DNA of 64,000 nt, from NCBI RefSeq assembly GCF_000145255.1, contig NC_014394.1, positions 1,798,001-1,862,000 on the forward strand. The letters are read 5' to 3'. Made by a program: the position numbers and the translations under genes. The stretch is from Gallionella capsiferriformans ES-2. GTDB lineage: Bacteria; Pseudomonadota; Gammaproteobacteria; Burkholderiales; Gallionellaceae. Below, piece by piece: positions 53,699 through 64,000 of the stretch. Position 1 is the first letter of the stretch, and every line of letters starts with the position of its first letter. Under the pieces are notes generated by a model, which saw only the letters and a program-made list of their open reading frames with translations, searched no databases and was not told where the DNA came from.

Positions 53699-56600
53699 CT
53701 AGGCTTCGACGGGCTTCTCTTCAAACCATTTATACAACGTAGGCAGCACCACCAGTGTCAGTAGGGTGGAGGTAATCAATCCGCCGATCACAACGATCGC
53801 CAGAGGACGCTGAACTTCAGAACCCGGTCCGTTGGCAAACAGCATGGGGATCAGGCCCAGCATCGCCACGGTTGCCGTCATCAGTACCGGACGAAAGCGC
53901 TGGCGACAGCCCTGCACGACGGCTGCCGTCTGACTCATGCCTTCATCGCGCAGACTGCGAATATACGATACCAGCACCACCCCGTTGAGCACTGCGATAC
54001 CCCACAACGCGATGAAACCAACCGATGCCGGCACGGACAAATATTCGCCAGTGATAAACAACGCCACCACGCCGCCGATCGATGCGAAGGGCAGCACAAG
54101 AATGATCAAAGCCGCATATCGCAGCGAACCAAACAACAAAAACAACAGAAAGAAAATCGCCGCAACCGTCACGGGAACGATAATTTTCAGATGCCCCATG
54201 GCGCGTTCCATATTCTGAAATTGTCCGCCCCACTCCAGATAATAACCATCTGGCAATTTTATTTTGCTATCCACCGCCTGCTGCAACTCGGTCACGAAAC
54301 TACCCAAATCGCGGTCCTTCACATTGACCCCGATCACGATACGGCGTTTGCCCTTTTCGCGACTGATCTGGGCCGGACCATCGGCCACACTGATCTGAGC
54401 CAGATTCTCCAGCGCCACCAGCGCGCCATTCGGAGACATCACCAGCAGACTGCGAATAGTGGCTACATCGCCGCGGAAGGCCTCCGGCAAACGCACGACC
54501 GCACCGAAGCGACGCTCGCCCTCGTAAATTTCGGTCGCAGCTCTCCCGCCTATCGCCGATTCAATCACATCGTTGATATCAGAGACGTTGATGCCGTGAC
54601 GAGCGATGGCCTGACGGTCGATCTCGATCGACAGGTACTGTTGTCCTGTCACACGCTCCACTTTGAGTTCCTGCGCACCTTTGACTGAGCCTGCCACTTT
54701 GGCAATGGCATCGGCCTTTTGTTTGAGCAGCTCCAAATCATCGCCGAACAGCTTGATCGCCACGTCAGAGCGCACGCCTGTCACCATCTCATCCACCCGG
54801 TCTGAAATGGGCTGCGCCATAACGATCTGCACCCCCGGCAAGGTCATCAGTTTTTCCCGTATTGCGGCGGCAATATCGTCCTGATTCCAACCTTTTGGCC
54901 ATTCGCTGCGCGGTTTAAGACTGACGATCGGTGTGGACTCATTCTGACCTTGCGAGTCGGCAGGACTCTCGCCGCGCCCGACGCCCGAAACGGCGGACTT
55001 CACGCCGGGAACCTGCATCACTAGGCGCATCGCCTCCATTTCAAGCTTAATCGACTCCTCAAGGGAAATATTAGGCACGCGGTTAATCCCCGGCACGATC
55101 GATCCTTCCTTCATTTCTGGAATAAAAGCGGTGCCCAGCAGCGGCAGCATCAGCAGTGCCACAACGAACAATACCGATGCCGCCGTGATCGTCTTGCGAC
55201 CATTCTCCATGGTCCAGTCCAGCAAACGCAAATAAGGCTTTTTGGCCAGCGCGACCAGACGCGTATCGTGCTCGTCTTTGCCGACCAAAAGATAAGAACA
55301 CAGCACCGGCGTGAGGGTGAGCGCTAACACCAGCGAGACAAACAAGGCGATGGCAATGGTAAAAGCCAGCGGCGCAAACATCTTGCCCTCCATGCCTTGC
55401 AGCGTCATCAACGGCAGGAACACCAAAATAATGATGGAGACCCCGAAGATTACCGGCGTTCCCACTTCAGTTGCGGCATCGAGCACCACCCGCACCCGGC
55501 TCAGACCCCGGCCTTTATTTTCAGCCAGACGCTGAAAGGCATTTTCGACCACCACAACCGAGCCATCCACAATCAGTCCGGTGGCAATCGCAAGCCCCCC
55601 GAGCGACATCAGATTGGCTGATAAGCCATAATGATTCATCACCATAAAAGTGACCAGCGGCGTCAACACCAGACTTGCCACCACCACCAGCGATGAACGC
55701 ACGTCGCCCAAAAACAGGAACAATACGATGATGACCAGTACCACGCCTTCAATCAGCACCTTCACCACCGTCCCCAGCGCCGCATCCACCAGCTCGCTAC
55801 GGTCATAATACGGCACGATCTTCAAACCACCGGGCAGCATGCCCTTGTCGTTGATCTCCTGAACCCGCTCTTTGACGCGCGAGACCACTTCCTTGGCGTT
55901 TCCGGCACGCATCATCATGACGATGCCGCCTACCGACTCGGTGACGCCATTTTTGAGCAGCGCACCATAGCGAACTTCATGCCCGATGGAGACATCGGCC
56001 ACATCTTTCACAAACACTGGCACGCCGTCCTGCTCTTTGAGCACGATGCTGCGGATATCATCAAGATCCTTGATCAGACCGATACCGCGTATCAAATACT
56101 GCTCGGCATAGTGCGGCAGCACCCCGCCGCCCGCGTTGGCATTATTGCGCGCCAGCGCCTGATAAACATCGGTCAGCGTGACTTTGTAGTGACGCATCCG
56201 GTCTGGATTGACCAGCGCCTGATATTGTTTGACGTAGCCGCCTTGGGAATTAATTTCCGCCACGCCGGGAATACCGCGCAGCAGCGGCCTGACCACCCAG
56301 TCCTGTGCGATGCGGCGGCGGGTGAGTTCCTCAACGGACAACACCTTATTCCCGTCATCCGGCAAATCCAGCGTGTACTGGTACACTTCGCCCAGTCCGG
56401 TTGACAGCGGCCCCAGCGTCGGGGACACACCCTGCGGCATGCGACCGGCGGCCTCAATCAGACGCTCCATGACCAGCTGACGCGCGAAGTACACGTCAGT
56501 GGCATCGGTAAACACGAGTGTAATCAGCGACAAACCCGGTTTATTGAGCGAGCGCATCTCCTCGAGACCGGGCAGGCCGGTCATCGCCATTTCCATCGGC

Positions 56601-56800
56601 ACGGTGACGAAACGTTCGACTTCTTCAGGTGAGCGGCCTTGTGCCACCGTTGCGATCTGCACCTGCACGTTGGTCACATCGGGAAACGCATCTACCGACA
56701 ATTTGCGCGTCGCATCCAGCCCGAATACAACCAGACAGACGGCCACCACAACCAGCACCAGCCGCTGCTTGAGCGCTGCGCGTATTAAAGATTCCAGCAT
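53699..56800 (-). CDS. czcA: Heavy-metal efflux RND pump, CzcA/CusA type
   Basis: A 1033-residue RND transporter with 12 expected membrane helices. Family features include an N-terminal helix followed by SVDAFPDVTNVQVQIATVAQ and GRSPEEVERFVTVPMEM, GLIVDGSVVVVENAFQRL in helix 4 (the proton-relay Asp region) and PASVGFIALWGIAVLNGVVL near the C-terminus. It drives proton-coupled export of divalent cations. The exact metal (Co/Zn/Cd/Ni or Cu/Ag) cannot be fixed by eye. Third gene of czcC-czcB-czcA on this strand. Confidence 0.92.
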   Translation of the reverse strand: MLESLIRAALKQRLVLVVVAVCLVVFGLDATRKLSVDAFPDVTNVQVQIATVAQGRSPEEVERFVTVPMEMAMTGLPGLEEMRSLNKPGLSLITLVFTDATDVYFARQLVMERLIEAAGRMPQGVSPTLGPLSTGLGEVYQYTLDLPDDGNKVLSVEELTRRRIAQDWVVRPLLRGIPGVAEINSQGGYVKQYQALVNPDRMRHYKVTLTDVYQALARNNANAGGGVLPHYAEQYLIRGIGLIKDLDDIRSIVLKEQDGVPVFVKDVADVSIGHEVRYGALLKNGVTESVGGIVMMMRAGNAKEVVSRVKERVQEINDKGMLPGGLKIVPYYDRSELVDAALGTVVKVLIEGVVLVIIVLFLFLGDVRSSLVVVASLVLTPLVTFMVMNHYGLSANLMSLGGLAIATGLIVDGSVVVVENAFQRLAENKGRGLSRVRVVLDAATEVGTPVIFGVSIIILVFLPLMTLQGMEGKMFAPLAFTIAIALFVSLVLALTLTPVLCSYLLVGKDEHDTRLVALAKKPYLRLLDWTMENGRKTITAASVLFVVALLMLPLLGTAFIPEMKEGSIVPGINRVPNISLEESIKLEMEAMRLVMQVPGVKSAVSGVGRGESPADSQGQNESTPIVSLKPRSEWPKGWNQDDIAAAIREKLMTLPGVQIVMAQPISDRVDEMVTGVRSDVAIKLFGDDLELLKQKADAIAKVAGSVKGAQELKVERVTGQQYLSIEIDRQAIARHGINVSDINDVIESAIGGRAATEIYEGERRFGAVVRLPEAFRGDVATIRSLLVMSPNGALVALENLAQISVADGPAQISREKGKRRIVIGVNVKDRDLGSFVTELQQAVDSKIKLPDGYYLEWGGQFQNMERAMGHLKIIVPVTVAAIFFLLFLLFGSLRYAALIILVLPFASIGGVVALFITGEYLSVPASVGFIALWGIAVLNGVVLVSYIRSLRDEGMSQTAAVVQGCRQRFRPVLMTATVAMLGLIPMLFANGPGSEVQRPLAIVVIGGLITSTLLTLVVLPTLYKWFEEKPVEA

Positions 56801-56848
56801 AATTAGCCTTTATATGACTTTGTTGATCACTGCGTGACGATAAGCGCC

Positions 56849-57994
56849 TTAGCCTTCGAGTTCTTTACGGCGGCGCTCATTATTCAGATGAAACGCACCT
56901 TCCGTGACGATCTTCTCGCCCGCTGCCAGACCTGAGATCACCGGGGCCACCCCAGCGTTTTCCTGTCCCAGTTTGACCTGGCGCAACTCGAAATGCTGTG
57001 CATCCTTCTGAACAAACACATAATCCTGACTCCCGTCATGCACAACCGCGACCACCGGCACCATCAGACGTTTGTGCAACGCACCGCGTATCAGCATCGA
57101 CGCGAGCATGCCAGGCTTGATCAAGCGATCTGCATTTTCCACGTCCATACGCGCAGTGACCGTGCGGGTGTCGGGTTTAACCGTATCCGAGACGAAAATC
57201 AGTCGTCCTTTGATCGCCTGATCTCCCAGTGCTGGAATCTCGGCTTCCGTCACGCCGCCCGCTCTGACCAGCCCTGCCTGCTGCTCGGGAATTTCTGCAA
57301 CCAGCCAGACATGAGACAAGTCAGCCACGGTAAACAACGCATCAGCGGGTTGCACGACCTGTCCCTGCGTGATCTTGCGCTCGATCACCACCCCGTCTAT
57401 CGTCGCTATGACGGATGAAACCGAATGCACCGAACGCGTCGCGGCCAATTGATTGATGTCCTCCTTAGTCATACCCAGCACGCGCAACTGGTCATGCGAA
57501 GTCTGACGTTCAGCTTCCGCCTGCAAAAGCTCGCTCTCGCGTTTTTGCAGTTCGGCCGAGCTGATCACATCGGATTCGAACAGAAGCTTGGCACGCGCCA
57601 CCGCCCGCAACTGCAACCCTTCCTGTGATACGGCTTTGAGATAGGCTAACTGTGAAGTGGACAGTTCAGCGCTGTGCAATATGGCCAGCACTTCGCCGCG
57701 GCGCACCCGCTGCCCCAATTCGGCGTGAATTTCAGTCAGACGCCCGGTCACGGCAGCGCCGATACGCGCGACTCGCTGCTCATCCACCTCGATGCGTGCC
57801 GGCACGCGGACCGTGTCGGCCATTTCGCCCTCACCCACAGCTAAAATCGTCAGCCGTTTGAGCAACAGCGGCGTAACGGTGACGAGTCCGGGGTCTTCAG
57901 CGGGAGCCGCTGCAGAGGTTTCCTGTTTTTTCTCGCAAGCGCCCAACAGCGCGACTAAAACGAGAGGTAATAAATAGCGTTTTGATAAATTCAT
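56849..57994 (-). CDS. czcB: Efflux periplasmic adaptor, CzcB type
   Basis: A 381-residue membrane-fusion protein with a lipoprotein signal (LVLVALLGACEKK). The lipoyl and barrel segments are visible (GAAVTGRLTEIHAELGQRVR, VIATIDGVVIERKITQGQVV, GAVAPVISGLAAGEKIV-like end), with a helical hairpin at about 110-180. It links the inner-membrane pump to the outer-membrane channel. It overlaps the upstream channel gene by 4 bases. Confidence 0.9.
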   Translation of the reverse strand: MNLSKRYLLPLVLVALLGACEKKQETSAAAPAEDPGLVTVTPLLLKRLTILAVGEGEMADTVRVPARIEVDEQRVARIGAAVTGRLTEIHAELGQRVRRGEVLAILHSAELSTSQLAYLKAVSQEGLQLRAVARAKLLFESDVISSAELQKRESELLQAEAERQTSHDQLRVLGMTKEDINQLAATRSVHSVSSVIATIDGVVIERKITQGQVVQPADALFTVADLSHVWLVAEIPEQQAGLVRAGGVTEAEIPALGDQAIKGRLIFVSDTVKPDTRTVTARMDVENADRLIKPGMLASMLIRGALHKRLMVPVVAVVHDGSQDYVFVQKDAQHFELRQVKLGQENAGVAPVISGLAAGEKIVTEGAFHLNNERRRKELEG

Positions 57995-59223
57995 TTTGGT
58001 TCTCCTGCGCGCAGTCGTTCGATGTCAACTAGCGCAAATTGCAATTCATAGCGTGCGTTAAGATAATCCATACGGGTGCTGCGATACACCCGCTGCGCGT
58101 CCAGATAGTCGAGAATGCCGCGTTCACCGTATCGATAAGCGGCTTCCGCCACCTTCAACGCCGATTCCGCATCTCGCATCAGACCTTTTTCAAACACATT
58201 CATCTGGCGACGCGCGATCTGATAGCGCCCATAAGCCTGATCAAGCTCCCCCAGCAAGCCCAGACGGATGCGTTCCTGTTCGGCCAGTGCACGCTCCCGG
58301 TTTGCATGTGCTTCACCAACCGGACCTGCCCGCTGATTCCACAAGGGCAAAGGCATCGCCACACTAACGCGCCATAGGTTCACGTCAGGATGGCGTTCAG
58401 CCCCCCACTTCAGCGTGGGTTGCGGAATCCGCAGACTGCGCTCCTGCTCCAGTTTAGCCTCGGCACGCTCAGATTCGGCAATCGCCGCCTTGAGCAGCGG
58501 CTGACTTTGCAGCAACTCGGCCCGCAATACACTCAACTCAGGCGGTTCTGATATTTTAGGCATCACATGAACGATCTCGAACTGATCGTCAAGGGGCGCC
58601 CCCAGCAAAACGCGCAACCTGTCTTTCGCCTGCACGACTCTAAGCTCGGCGGTTTTGGCCGCGTTTTCAGCCGTCAGGGACTCTGCATCAGACTTCACCA
58701 GCTCATAGCGCGGCGACTCGCCCACCTCAACCCGCAACTTGACACGATTGCGTATCTGCAACAGCAAAGCATGATTTTCAGCGGTCAACGTTGCTTCGTC
58801 CTGACGGCGCAACACCTCAAAAAAGGCCAGCTTAAGCTGTGCGTACAAGTTGACCCGGGCATCATCCAACAGGGCAGCCCCTGATGTAATTCCGGCTTGA
58901 GCCGCACGCTGACGGGCACTGCGCAGCCCCGGAAATTCCAGCGGTTGCGAAATGCTCATCGCACTGTTGCGTCCAGTTTGTGCGCTGGGTGGTAAGAGAT
59001 GCGAAGTACCCGCACCGAACTCAACATCCGGATTAGGGTAAGCGCTTGCGGTCTCGAGTGCCGCCTGCGCCCCCTCCGCCTGATTGCGGGCCACTTTAAG
59101 GGAAGGGCTGTGCTGTTCGGCTAACACCCAAGCTTGTTGCAATGTCAGTGGCGCACTACTCACCGGCGCTAGCATCAATAGCATCGACACACCTGATATC
59201 AGGTGAGCATAAATATATTTCAT
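57991..59223 (-). CDS. czcC: Outer-membrane efflux channel, CzcC/TolC type
   Basis: A 410-residue protein with a signal peptide (about 1-23) and two TolC-type repeats rich in long helices: LTLQQAWVLAEQHSPSLKVA, AESERAEAKLEQERSLRIPQ and YRYGERGILDYLDAQRVYRS. It should be the exit duct of the RND system. Confidence 0.9.
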   Translation of the reverse strand: MKYIYAHLISGVSMLLMLAPVSSAPLTLQQAWVLAEQHSPSLKVARNQAEGAQAALETASAYPNPDVEFGAGTSHLLPPSAQTGRNSAMSISQPLEFPGLRSARQRAAQAGITSGAALLDDARVNLYAQLKLAFFEVLRRQDEATLTAENHALLLQIRNRVKLRVEVGESPRYELVKSDAESLTAENAAKTAELRVVQAKDRLRVLLGAPLDDQFEIVHVMPKISEPPELSVLRAELLQSQPLLKAAIAESERAEAKLEQERSLRIPQPTLKWGAERHPDVNLWRVSVAMPLPLWNQRAGPVGEAHANRERALAEQERIRLGLLGELDQAYGRYQIARRQMNVFEKGLMRDAESALKVAEAAYRYGERGILDYLDAQRVYRSTRMDYLNARYELQFALVDIERLRAGEPK

Positions 59224-59292
59224 GTTTGAATCCGTTGATTATCTTGCAAGTTACAACAAAATCTGACCTCACGCCGTGACGTCATGTTTAAA

Positions 59293-59598
59293 TCAAGCGG
59301 CTAAGATAGGCGGGCGGTCAGGTGGAGAGAAACAGTTAAACAAAACAACTTGCGCCAGCCATTTGGAATAATTTTCTCTGTGTGGCGCTTGAATGGTGCG
59401 GGCAGGCGATGAGATGATCGCCGCGATATTATCGGCATCATCTACTTGAATATCCGAGCCCAGTGTAAGCTCAAGATGACCGCTGCCGATCACATCCTGC
59501 GCGCAAAAACTTTGCGCGCAACCGACCCACAGGCTAAATAACAGCGCTGCTGCAACAAGGCATAAGGTCAGAAGTGAGGTCAACGGTTGGATATTCAT
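59293..59598 (-). CDS. Small membrane/exported protein ahead of czcCBA (101 aa)
   Basis: A 101-residue protein with an N-terminal hydrophobic segment (LTLCLVAAALLFSLWVGCAQ), two cysteines after it and a C-terminal FNCFSPPDRPPILAA. It lies 69 bases upstream of czcC on the same strand, where many metal-efflux operons have a small protein such as CzcI. I cannot show homology, so only the position suggests a role in metal response. Confidence 0.6.
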   Translation of the reverse strand: MNIQPLTSLLTLCLVAAALLFSLWVGCAQSFCAQDVIGSGHLELTLGSDIQVDDADNIAAIISSPARTIQAPHRENYSKWLAQVVLFNCFSPPDRPPILAA

Positions 59599-59652
59599 GC
59601 CCGCATTGTATCGCATTTGCACAAACAGTATGAAAATACGACGCTAAACAGG

Positions 59653-62600
59653 CTATCCGGCCATGTCAGCCAGAAGAATCGCCGCCTCGATGTCCACCGA
59701 CACCACTTTCGAGACGCCCTTCTCCTGCATCGTCACGCCAACCAGCTGCCCCGCCATTTCCATGGCGATCTTGTTGTGGCTAATGAAAACAAATTGCGTG
59801 TGTTGTGACATTTTTCGCACCAGTGCGCACAAACGCTCGGTATTCGTATCATCCAAGGGCGCATCGACTTCATCGAGCAGACAAAAGGGCGCGGGATTGA
59901 GCTGAAACAACGAAAATATCAGCGCTATCGCCGTGAGCGCTTTCTCCCCGCCTGACATCAGATGTATCGTACTGTTCTTTTTCCCCGGCGGCTGCGCCAT
60001 CACCTGCACGCCCCCGTCCAAAATTTCCTCACCGGTCAAGACTAACGAGGCTTCCCCTCCGGCAAACAACACCGGGAATAACTCGGCCAGATGCAAATTA
60101 ACCTGACGATAGGTGTCCATCAGCAATTCGCGCGATTCGCGGTCAATATGCCTGATAGCGTCTTCGAGCGTTGCCATCGCCTGCTGCAAATCCTCTGATT
60201 GCGCCATCAGGTAGCCGCGTCGCTCGGTGGCCGCCTGCAACTCATCAAGCGCAGCAAGATTGACAGCCCCTAAGTCGGCAATCTCGCGACTCAATCGAAC
60301 CAGTTCGTTCTGCAGCGTACCTGAACGCGCTTTAGCCAGTTGCGGCAAGAGGGCTGATTCATCCACGCCTTGTAAGTGAGCGGCCCATTGCTCAAAATAT
60401 AAACGGGCTTCCTGCTCTTTGAGCGCGAGTCCGGCCAACCTTTCCCTTATTCCTGTCAGCTCATGCTCACAAGACAGACGCGCCTGATCCAGACGCTGCA
60501 TCTGCATCGTGACCGCCTCCAGACGATTTCGCAGCTCACTGAGCGTATTTTCAGCCGTCTCGCGAGTGGCCAGCGCAGCTTGCAATGCCTCATTGGAGAT
60601 TTCATCCGCACCGCTGGACAAGTCGGCACGATGCTTACACATTAGCAGTTCGGATTGCTGCAAAGCTTGCGTGGCAAGCTCAATCGCGGCCTGTGCATCG
60701 GTAATTTTATCGGCACAGGTGCGCTGTAAAAAATCCGCTTCCTGCTTAGCCAGCAATAGCTGCCGCACGCGCTCCTGCTGTTCGCGAAACTCGCGCTGAC
60801 GGTCTTCTGCCGCCTGCCGCGCTTCGCTCACCTGCGCACGGATACAGCCCTCCTCGTAGCGTAACTGCGCCATCTGTTCCAGCAACGCGTGCTGCTGCGC
60901 ATGCTCGATCAGGAGCAATTTTGCGACTTCAGCCAATTCCACGGATATCTGTTCCCCGCGTGCACGACGGTGTTCCTCGGCCTGTTGAGCGGTATGACGC
61001 TGCATTTGCAACGCATGCTGGCGTTGACCCGAAGCATGGATAGCACGGCGCAACACGGGCAACTGACATTCGAGATCGCGATAGCGTTGTTCAGCTTCGC
61101 TGCAGGCCGCTTTTAATTGCGCAACCATTTCATCGTCGATCATAGCGCTGCGCTCCAGCATATCGATCTCGCGCTGCCGGCTCAGCATGCCGTGCAAATG
61201 AGGATCAGGCGCGTGAAACAGCACACTGCGGCGGTCGATCAGATGCCCCTCCGGGGTGACAAAGCGTCCTCCCGAGGGTAATTGCCCCCGTATTGAGACC
61301 CCCAGTGCTACATCCGCCACCGTATAAACCGATGCCAGCCATTCATTGATCGACGCCTGCGCATTGCTGCTTTGTACGCAATCGAGCAAGCGGGGCCAAG
61401 ACCCCGCCTCTAAAGGGGAATCCGACCCCGGCTCAAACAAAGCCAATCGGCTAGGCGGCGTATCGATTTGGCATATGAGTTCAGATAATGCGGGCAGCGC
61501 ATTGAGACGCTCACCCAGCACCGCCTCGAGCGCAGTCTCCCAGCCCGGTTCAATCTGTATCCCCTGCCACAGAGGCGGCAATGCATCGAGCCCATGCCGA
61601 CCTAACCAGTCCTGCAAGTCAGGCGCGTTATCTTGCTGCAAAGACTGCAAGGCCTGCACCCGGGCTTGCGTTTGCGCCGCCTGCAACTGCCTTTGCTGCA
61701 ACGTGCTGCGCAACTGCTGTCGCTGACTGTCGGACGCCGTCAATTGCGTCTGTAAGCTTGACTGGCGTGCATCGTGTTCGGCCTGCAACAAAGACAATTC
61801 GGCCAGCTCACGCTCGAATTGTTGCAGCGCGGGGAGATCCGGCAGCGGCAAACTGCCTGCCTCACCCGTTAAGCGAGCCTCGCGCGCCTCCAGTTGAGCG
61901 ATGTTGCGCGCAAGGTTGCCGTGCTCTCCGCCCGATAGTTGCTGCTGCAATTTAACCTGTTCGCGCTGTAACCGGTGATACGCCTCGCGAGCCTCGTGCG
62001 CCTGCAGCTCTACCTGAGACAAATCGACACAGGCGAATTGCTGCTCGGCCTCGGTTAATTTTTCCGCCGCGACCCGTTGCTGGCTCTGCCAATGCAGCAA
62101 TTGATGTTGCGCGACTTCACGCTGTTGCAGCTGTTGTTCAATTTGCTGGCCGGTCTGATCGATTTGCTGTTGCAAGCGCTGCCTGGCTAACGCTGCATGC
62201 TTGATTTGCTGCTCAAGACGGACGAGGTCCGAGTTGGCCGCGTACAAATCGCCCTGTTTCGCCTGCAACTCGTCCGATAACAGGTAATGACTGCTGCGCG
62301 CCATCTCAAGCGCGCTTTCATTCTCGCGCAAGACGGCTGTTTTCAATTCAAGTTCGGTGCGACATTTTTCGATCTGTGCCGCGAAACCTGCCCGAGCAAG
62401 CTCAGCCTCCTCACGCCGCAACAGCCAGAACAAATGCTGCGCCGTATCGCGCAGCGTTTCCAGTTCGCGATATTGCACCGCAACCGCGGCCTGCTGCGCC
62501 AGATGCAGCAACTGCTTGTCCATCTCTTGCAGGATGTCATCGACACGCAGCAAATTATCTCTTGTGTCATTTAACCGCTGCGCTGTTTCACGGCGGCGCT

Positions 62601-63123
62601 CGCGATATTTTGACACCCCGGCCGCTTCTTCGAGAAAAATGCGCAATTCTTCCGGCTTTGCTTCGATGATGCGGGAGATCATGCCCTGCTCGATAATGGC
62701 ATAGGCACGCGCGCCCAGCCCGGTACCTAAAAAAATGTCCGTAATATCGCGCCGTCTGACCTTCTGGCTGTTGATGTAATAGCTCGAGTCGCCGTTACGC
62801 AACAACACGCGCTTGATGGAAATTTCGGCGTAACTGGCCCATTGCCCGCCCGCCTTGCCGGATTGATTATCGAAGATCAGTTCGACGCTGGCACGCGCGA
62901 CGGGTTTTCGACGGGCTGAACCGTTAAAAATGACGTCCTGCATCGATTCTCCCCGCAGCGCGGACGCGCGCGACTCGCCCAGCACCCAGCGCAGCGCGTC
63001 GATCACATTCGATTTTCCGCAGCCGTTAGGCCCCACCACGCCTACGATCTGACCGGGCAGATCGATGGTGGTCGGATCGACAAAGGATTTAAATCCAGCC
63101 AACTTGATTTGTGAAAGACGCAA
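59653..63123 (-). CDS. smc: Chromosome segregation protein SMC
   Basis: A full-length 1156-residue SMC ATPase: Walker [21 protein letters not shown], long coiled coils, a hinge around residues 500-640 ([20 protein letters not shown]), signature [20 protein letters not shown] and Walker [15 protein letters not shown]. It compacts and separates chromosomes with ScpAB. Divergent from queF with 59 bases between starts. Confidence 0.96.
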   Translation of the reverse strand: MRLSQIKLAGFKSFVDPTTIDLPGQIVGVVGPNGCGKSNVIDALRWVLGESRASALRGESMQDVIFNGSARRKPVARASVELIFDNQSGKAGGQWASYAEISIKRVLLRNGDSSYYINSQKVRRRDITDIFLGTGLGARAYAIIEQGMISRIIEAKPEELRIFLEEAAGVSKYRERRRETAQRLNDTRDNLLRVDDILQEMDKQLLHLAQQAAVAVQYRELETLRDTAQHLFWLLRREEAELARAGFAAQIEKCRTELELKTAVLRENESALEMARSSHYLLSDELQAKQGDLYAANSDLVRLEQQIKHAALARQRLQQQIDQTGQQIEQQLQQREVAQHQLLHWQSQQRVAAEKLTEAEQQFACVDLSQVELQAHEAREAYHRLQREQVKLQQQLSGGEHGNLARNIAQLEAREARLTGEAGSLPLPDLPALQQFERELAELSLLQAEHDARQSSLQTQLTASDSQRQQLRSTLQQRQLQAAQTQARVQALQSLQQDNAPDLQDWLGRHGLDALPPLWQGIQIEPGWETALEAVLGERLNALPALSELICQIDTPPSRLALFEPGSDSPLEAGSWPRLLDCVQSSNAQASINEWLASVYTVADVALGVSIRGQLPSGGRFVTPEGHLIDRRSVLFHAPDPHLHGMLSRQREIDMLERSAMIDDEMVAQLKAACSEAEQRYRDLECQLPVLRRAIHASGQRQHALQMQRHTAQQAEEHRRARGEQISVELAEVAKLLLIEHAQQHALLEQMAQLRYEEGCIRAQVSEARQAAEDRQREFREQQERVRQLLLAKQEADFLQRTCADKITDAQAAIELATQALQQSELLMCKHRADLSSGADEISNEALQAALATRETAENTLSELRNRLEAVTMQMQRLDQARLSCEHELTGIRERLAGLALKEQEARLYFEQWAAHLQGVDESALLPQLAKARSGTLQNELVRLSREIADLGAVNLAALDELQAATERRGYLMAQSEDLQQAMATLEDAIRHIDRESRELLMDTYRQVNLHLAELFPVLFAGGEASLVLTGEEILDGGVQVMAQPPGKKNSTIHLMSGGEKALTAIALIFSLFQLNPAPFCLLDEVDAPLDDTNTERLCALVRKMSQHTQFVFISHNKIAMEMAGQLVGVTMQEKGVSKVVSVDIEAAILLADMAG

Positions 63124-63182
63124 TTTGTCAGCCGCAACGATATAATGACCGCCATCTTAACCGAAGCGAGTCCCACGACCAA

Positions 63183-63602
63183 ATGACGACCCAACCCACC
63201 AAAGCACTGGAAACCTTCCCGAATCCGAACCCGTCGCGCGATTACCACATCCATATGGAAATCCCCGAATTTACCTGCCTGTGCCCTAAGACCGGCCAGC
63301 CCGATTTCGCGACGCTGGTACTCGATTACATTGCCGATCAGCAATGCGTCGAACTCAAAAGTCTCAAGCTCTACATGTGGTCGTTCAGAGAGGAAGGTCA
63401 CTTCCACGAAGATGTCACCAACCGCATCCTCGATGATCTGATCAAAGCCACGCAACCGCGCTTTATGCGCCTGACCGCCAAATTTTACGTGCGCGGCGGC
63501 ATCTTCACTAACGTTGTGGCTGAACACCGCAAGGATAACTGGATGCCGGCCCCGTTCGTTGAACTCTCCCAGTTCGGCAGCCAATCAAATACGCGCGGTT
63601 AG
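63183..63602 (+). CDS. queF: NADPH-dependent 7-cyano-7-deazaguanine reductase
   Basis: A 139-residue unimodular QueF reducing preQ0 to preQ1 in queuosine synthesis. The catalytic Cys lies in [16 protein letters not shown] and the QueF motif in [14 protein letters not shown], with [11 protein letters not shown] after it. The frame opens at 63111, but the ATG at 63183 ([15 protein letters not shown]) fits the family. I see no preQ1 riboswitch in the 59-base leader. Confidence 0.94.
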   Translation: MTTQPTKALETFPNPNPSRDYHIHMEIPEFTCLCPKTGQPDFATLVLDYIADQQCVELKSLKLYMWSFREEGHFHEDVTNRILDDLIKATQPRFMRLTAKFYVRGGIFTNVVAEHRKDNWMPAPFVELSQFGSQSNTRG

Positions 63603-63682
63603 CACTCAGCTTTTGTTTCATTGCACCGATAACATGTATAACAGGGAGCACGCGCCCTTAACGTAACAGACGGAGGTGTGAC

Positions 63683-63886
63683 ATGAGCATCGTTACCATG
63701 AACATGAGCAGTTATGAAATCGAACGCAGCGATTTATCCTTACGGCCGGCAGATGAAATGCCATGGCCTCAACTGAGAATGCACATCGCTGATGCCGAAC
63801 CGGTCACGCTGCCGCATTGCCTCGTCGCGCTGGACGTCGACGCCTTGCTGTTAAAAATGGACACCGATCAGCACACGCTCAATTGA
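63683..63886 (+). CDS. Small protein of unknown function (67 aa)
   Basis: A 67-residue protein (MSIVTMNMSSYEIERSDLSL...) with a strong ribosome site ACGGAGG before the ATG. It contains a 'LRPADEMPWPQLRMHI' segment and ends acidic. No family recognised. It lies 3 bases before the MazG-like gene, so the two are probably co-translated. Confidence 0.6.
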   Translation: MSIVTMNMSSYEIERSDLSLRPADEMPWPQLRMHIADAEPVTLPHCLVALDVDALLLKMDTDQHTLN

Positions 63887-63889
63887 CCG

Positions 63890-64000
63890 ATGAACGCTCC
63901 ATCTGATTTGCAGGTATTGCGCGAGAAACTGCGCGAGTTTGCTCAGGTGCGCGACTGGGACCAATTTCATACGCCAAAAAATCTGTCTATGGCACTGATG
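63890..64000 (+). CDS. MazG-like nucleotide pyrophosphohydrolase (3' partial)
   Basis: Only the first 37 codons are inside the window (MNAPSDLQVLREKLREFAQV, then RDWDQFHTPKNLSMALM). The RDWDQFHTPKNL segment is typical of the short MazG/dCTPase (RS21-C6-like) family, which hydrolyses non-canonical or excess dNTPs. The frame stays open to the window end. Confidence 0.8.
   Translation, partial: MNAPSDLQVLREKLREFAQVRDWDQFHTPKNLSMALM

Noticed and set aside
63124-63182. Possible preQ1 riboswitch ahead of queF
   Set aside because: The leader is only 59 bases and I see no aptamer-like hairpin with an A-rich tail.

Overview
The window looks like a chromosomal segment of a Gram-negative betaproteobacterium, possibly of the Gallionellaceae/Nitrosomonadales type. 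This is an inference from gene content (LolCD, MltB, TrxB, czcCBA-type efflux, QueF, Smc, ComEC, and an aspartokinase gene followed by tRNA-Ser and tRNA-Arg), not from a database match. Most of the sequence is densely packed, moderately GC-rich housekeeping DNA. Two accessory stretches (about 13.3-32.6 kb and 40.9-45.6 kb) stand out.

Layout. 1-3.3 kb: signalling genes (a partial PAS-GGDEF-EAL protein, a NarL-type regulator, a REC-Hpt protein). 3.3-7.6 kb: a minus-strand operon of a glycyl radical enzyme, an SCP2-like protein and a short radical-SAM activase. 7.8-12.9 kb: a small ORF, a DUF4149 membrane protein, an extradiol dioxygenase, a DUF3124 protein, recJ and lysC. 12.9-13.3 kb: tRNA-Ser(GCT) and two identical tRNA-Arg(ACG) genes.

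13.3-32.6 kb: two related elements in tandem, apparently inserted by large serine recombinases at the 3' end of tRNA-Arg. Each has the same left module: a recombinase whose 3' end lies antisense in the tRNA, two small co-transcribed ORFs, and a conserved promoter. Each ends at a conserved right end, GGCGCACCA followed by GTTTCG(G/A)ATGTA. Element A (about 13.1 kb) has a recombinase broken by one stop codon, a MobV relaxase with a likely oriT hairpin, a PF10136 membrane protein, a decayed IS1380 copy, and a GlrK/lipoprotein/GlrR operon. Two TGTC-N10-GACA sites and a strong sigma-54 promoter lie directly downstream of glrR, before a small secreted protein gene; a DapB-like gene with a probable ATT start follows. 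Element B (about 4.8 kb) has an intact recombinase, a segment bounded by long inverted repeats, a small membrane protein and a DUF2971 protein. Between the elements are a clipped RelE-like toxin gene, a zeta-toxin-like kinase with a small partner, and a tRNA-Arg 3' fragment.

32.6-40.7 kb: a YfcH-like epimerase separated from a CIA30 gene by a complete IS4-family copy with a 9-bp target duplication, then lolC-lolD, a DUF2062 gene and comEC. 40.9-45.6 kb: a four-gene cluster of unknown function (lipoprotein, small helical protein, 737-aa protein with a repeated module, His-rich DUF6765-like protein). 45.6-53.3 kb: hemerythrin, secretin-like fragment, NlpC/P60, mltB, trxB, smr, a two-component system and a ChaA-like antiporter. 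53.3-59.6 kb: a PII-like/czcABC heavy-metal efflux cluster. 59.6-64 kb: smc, queF, a small ORF and the start of a MazG-like gene.

Best candidates for undescribed biology are the tRNA-Arg serine-recombinase elements, the GRE/SCP2/activase operon, the self-contained GlrK-GlrR/sigma-54 island and the four-gene cluster at 40.9-45.6 kb. All assignments come from reading motifs by eye; no searches were run.
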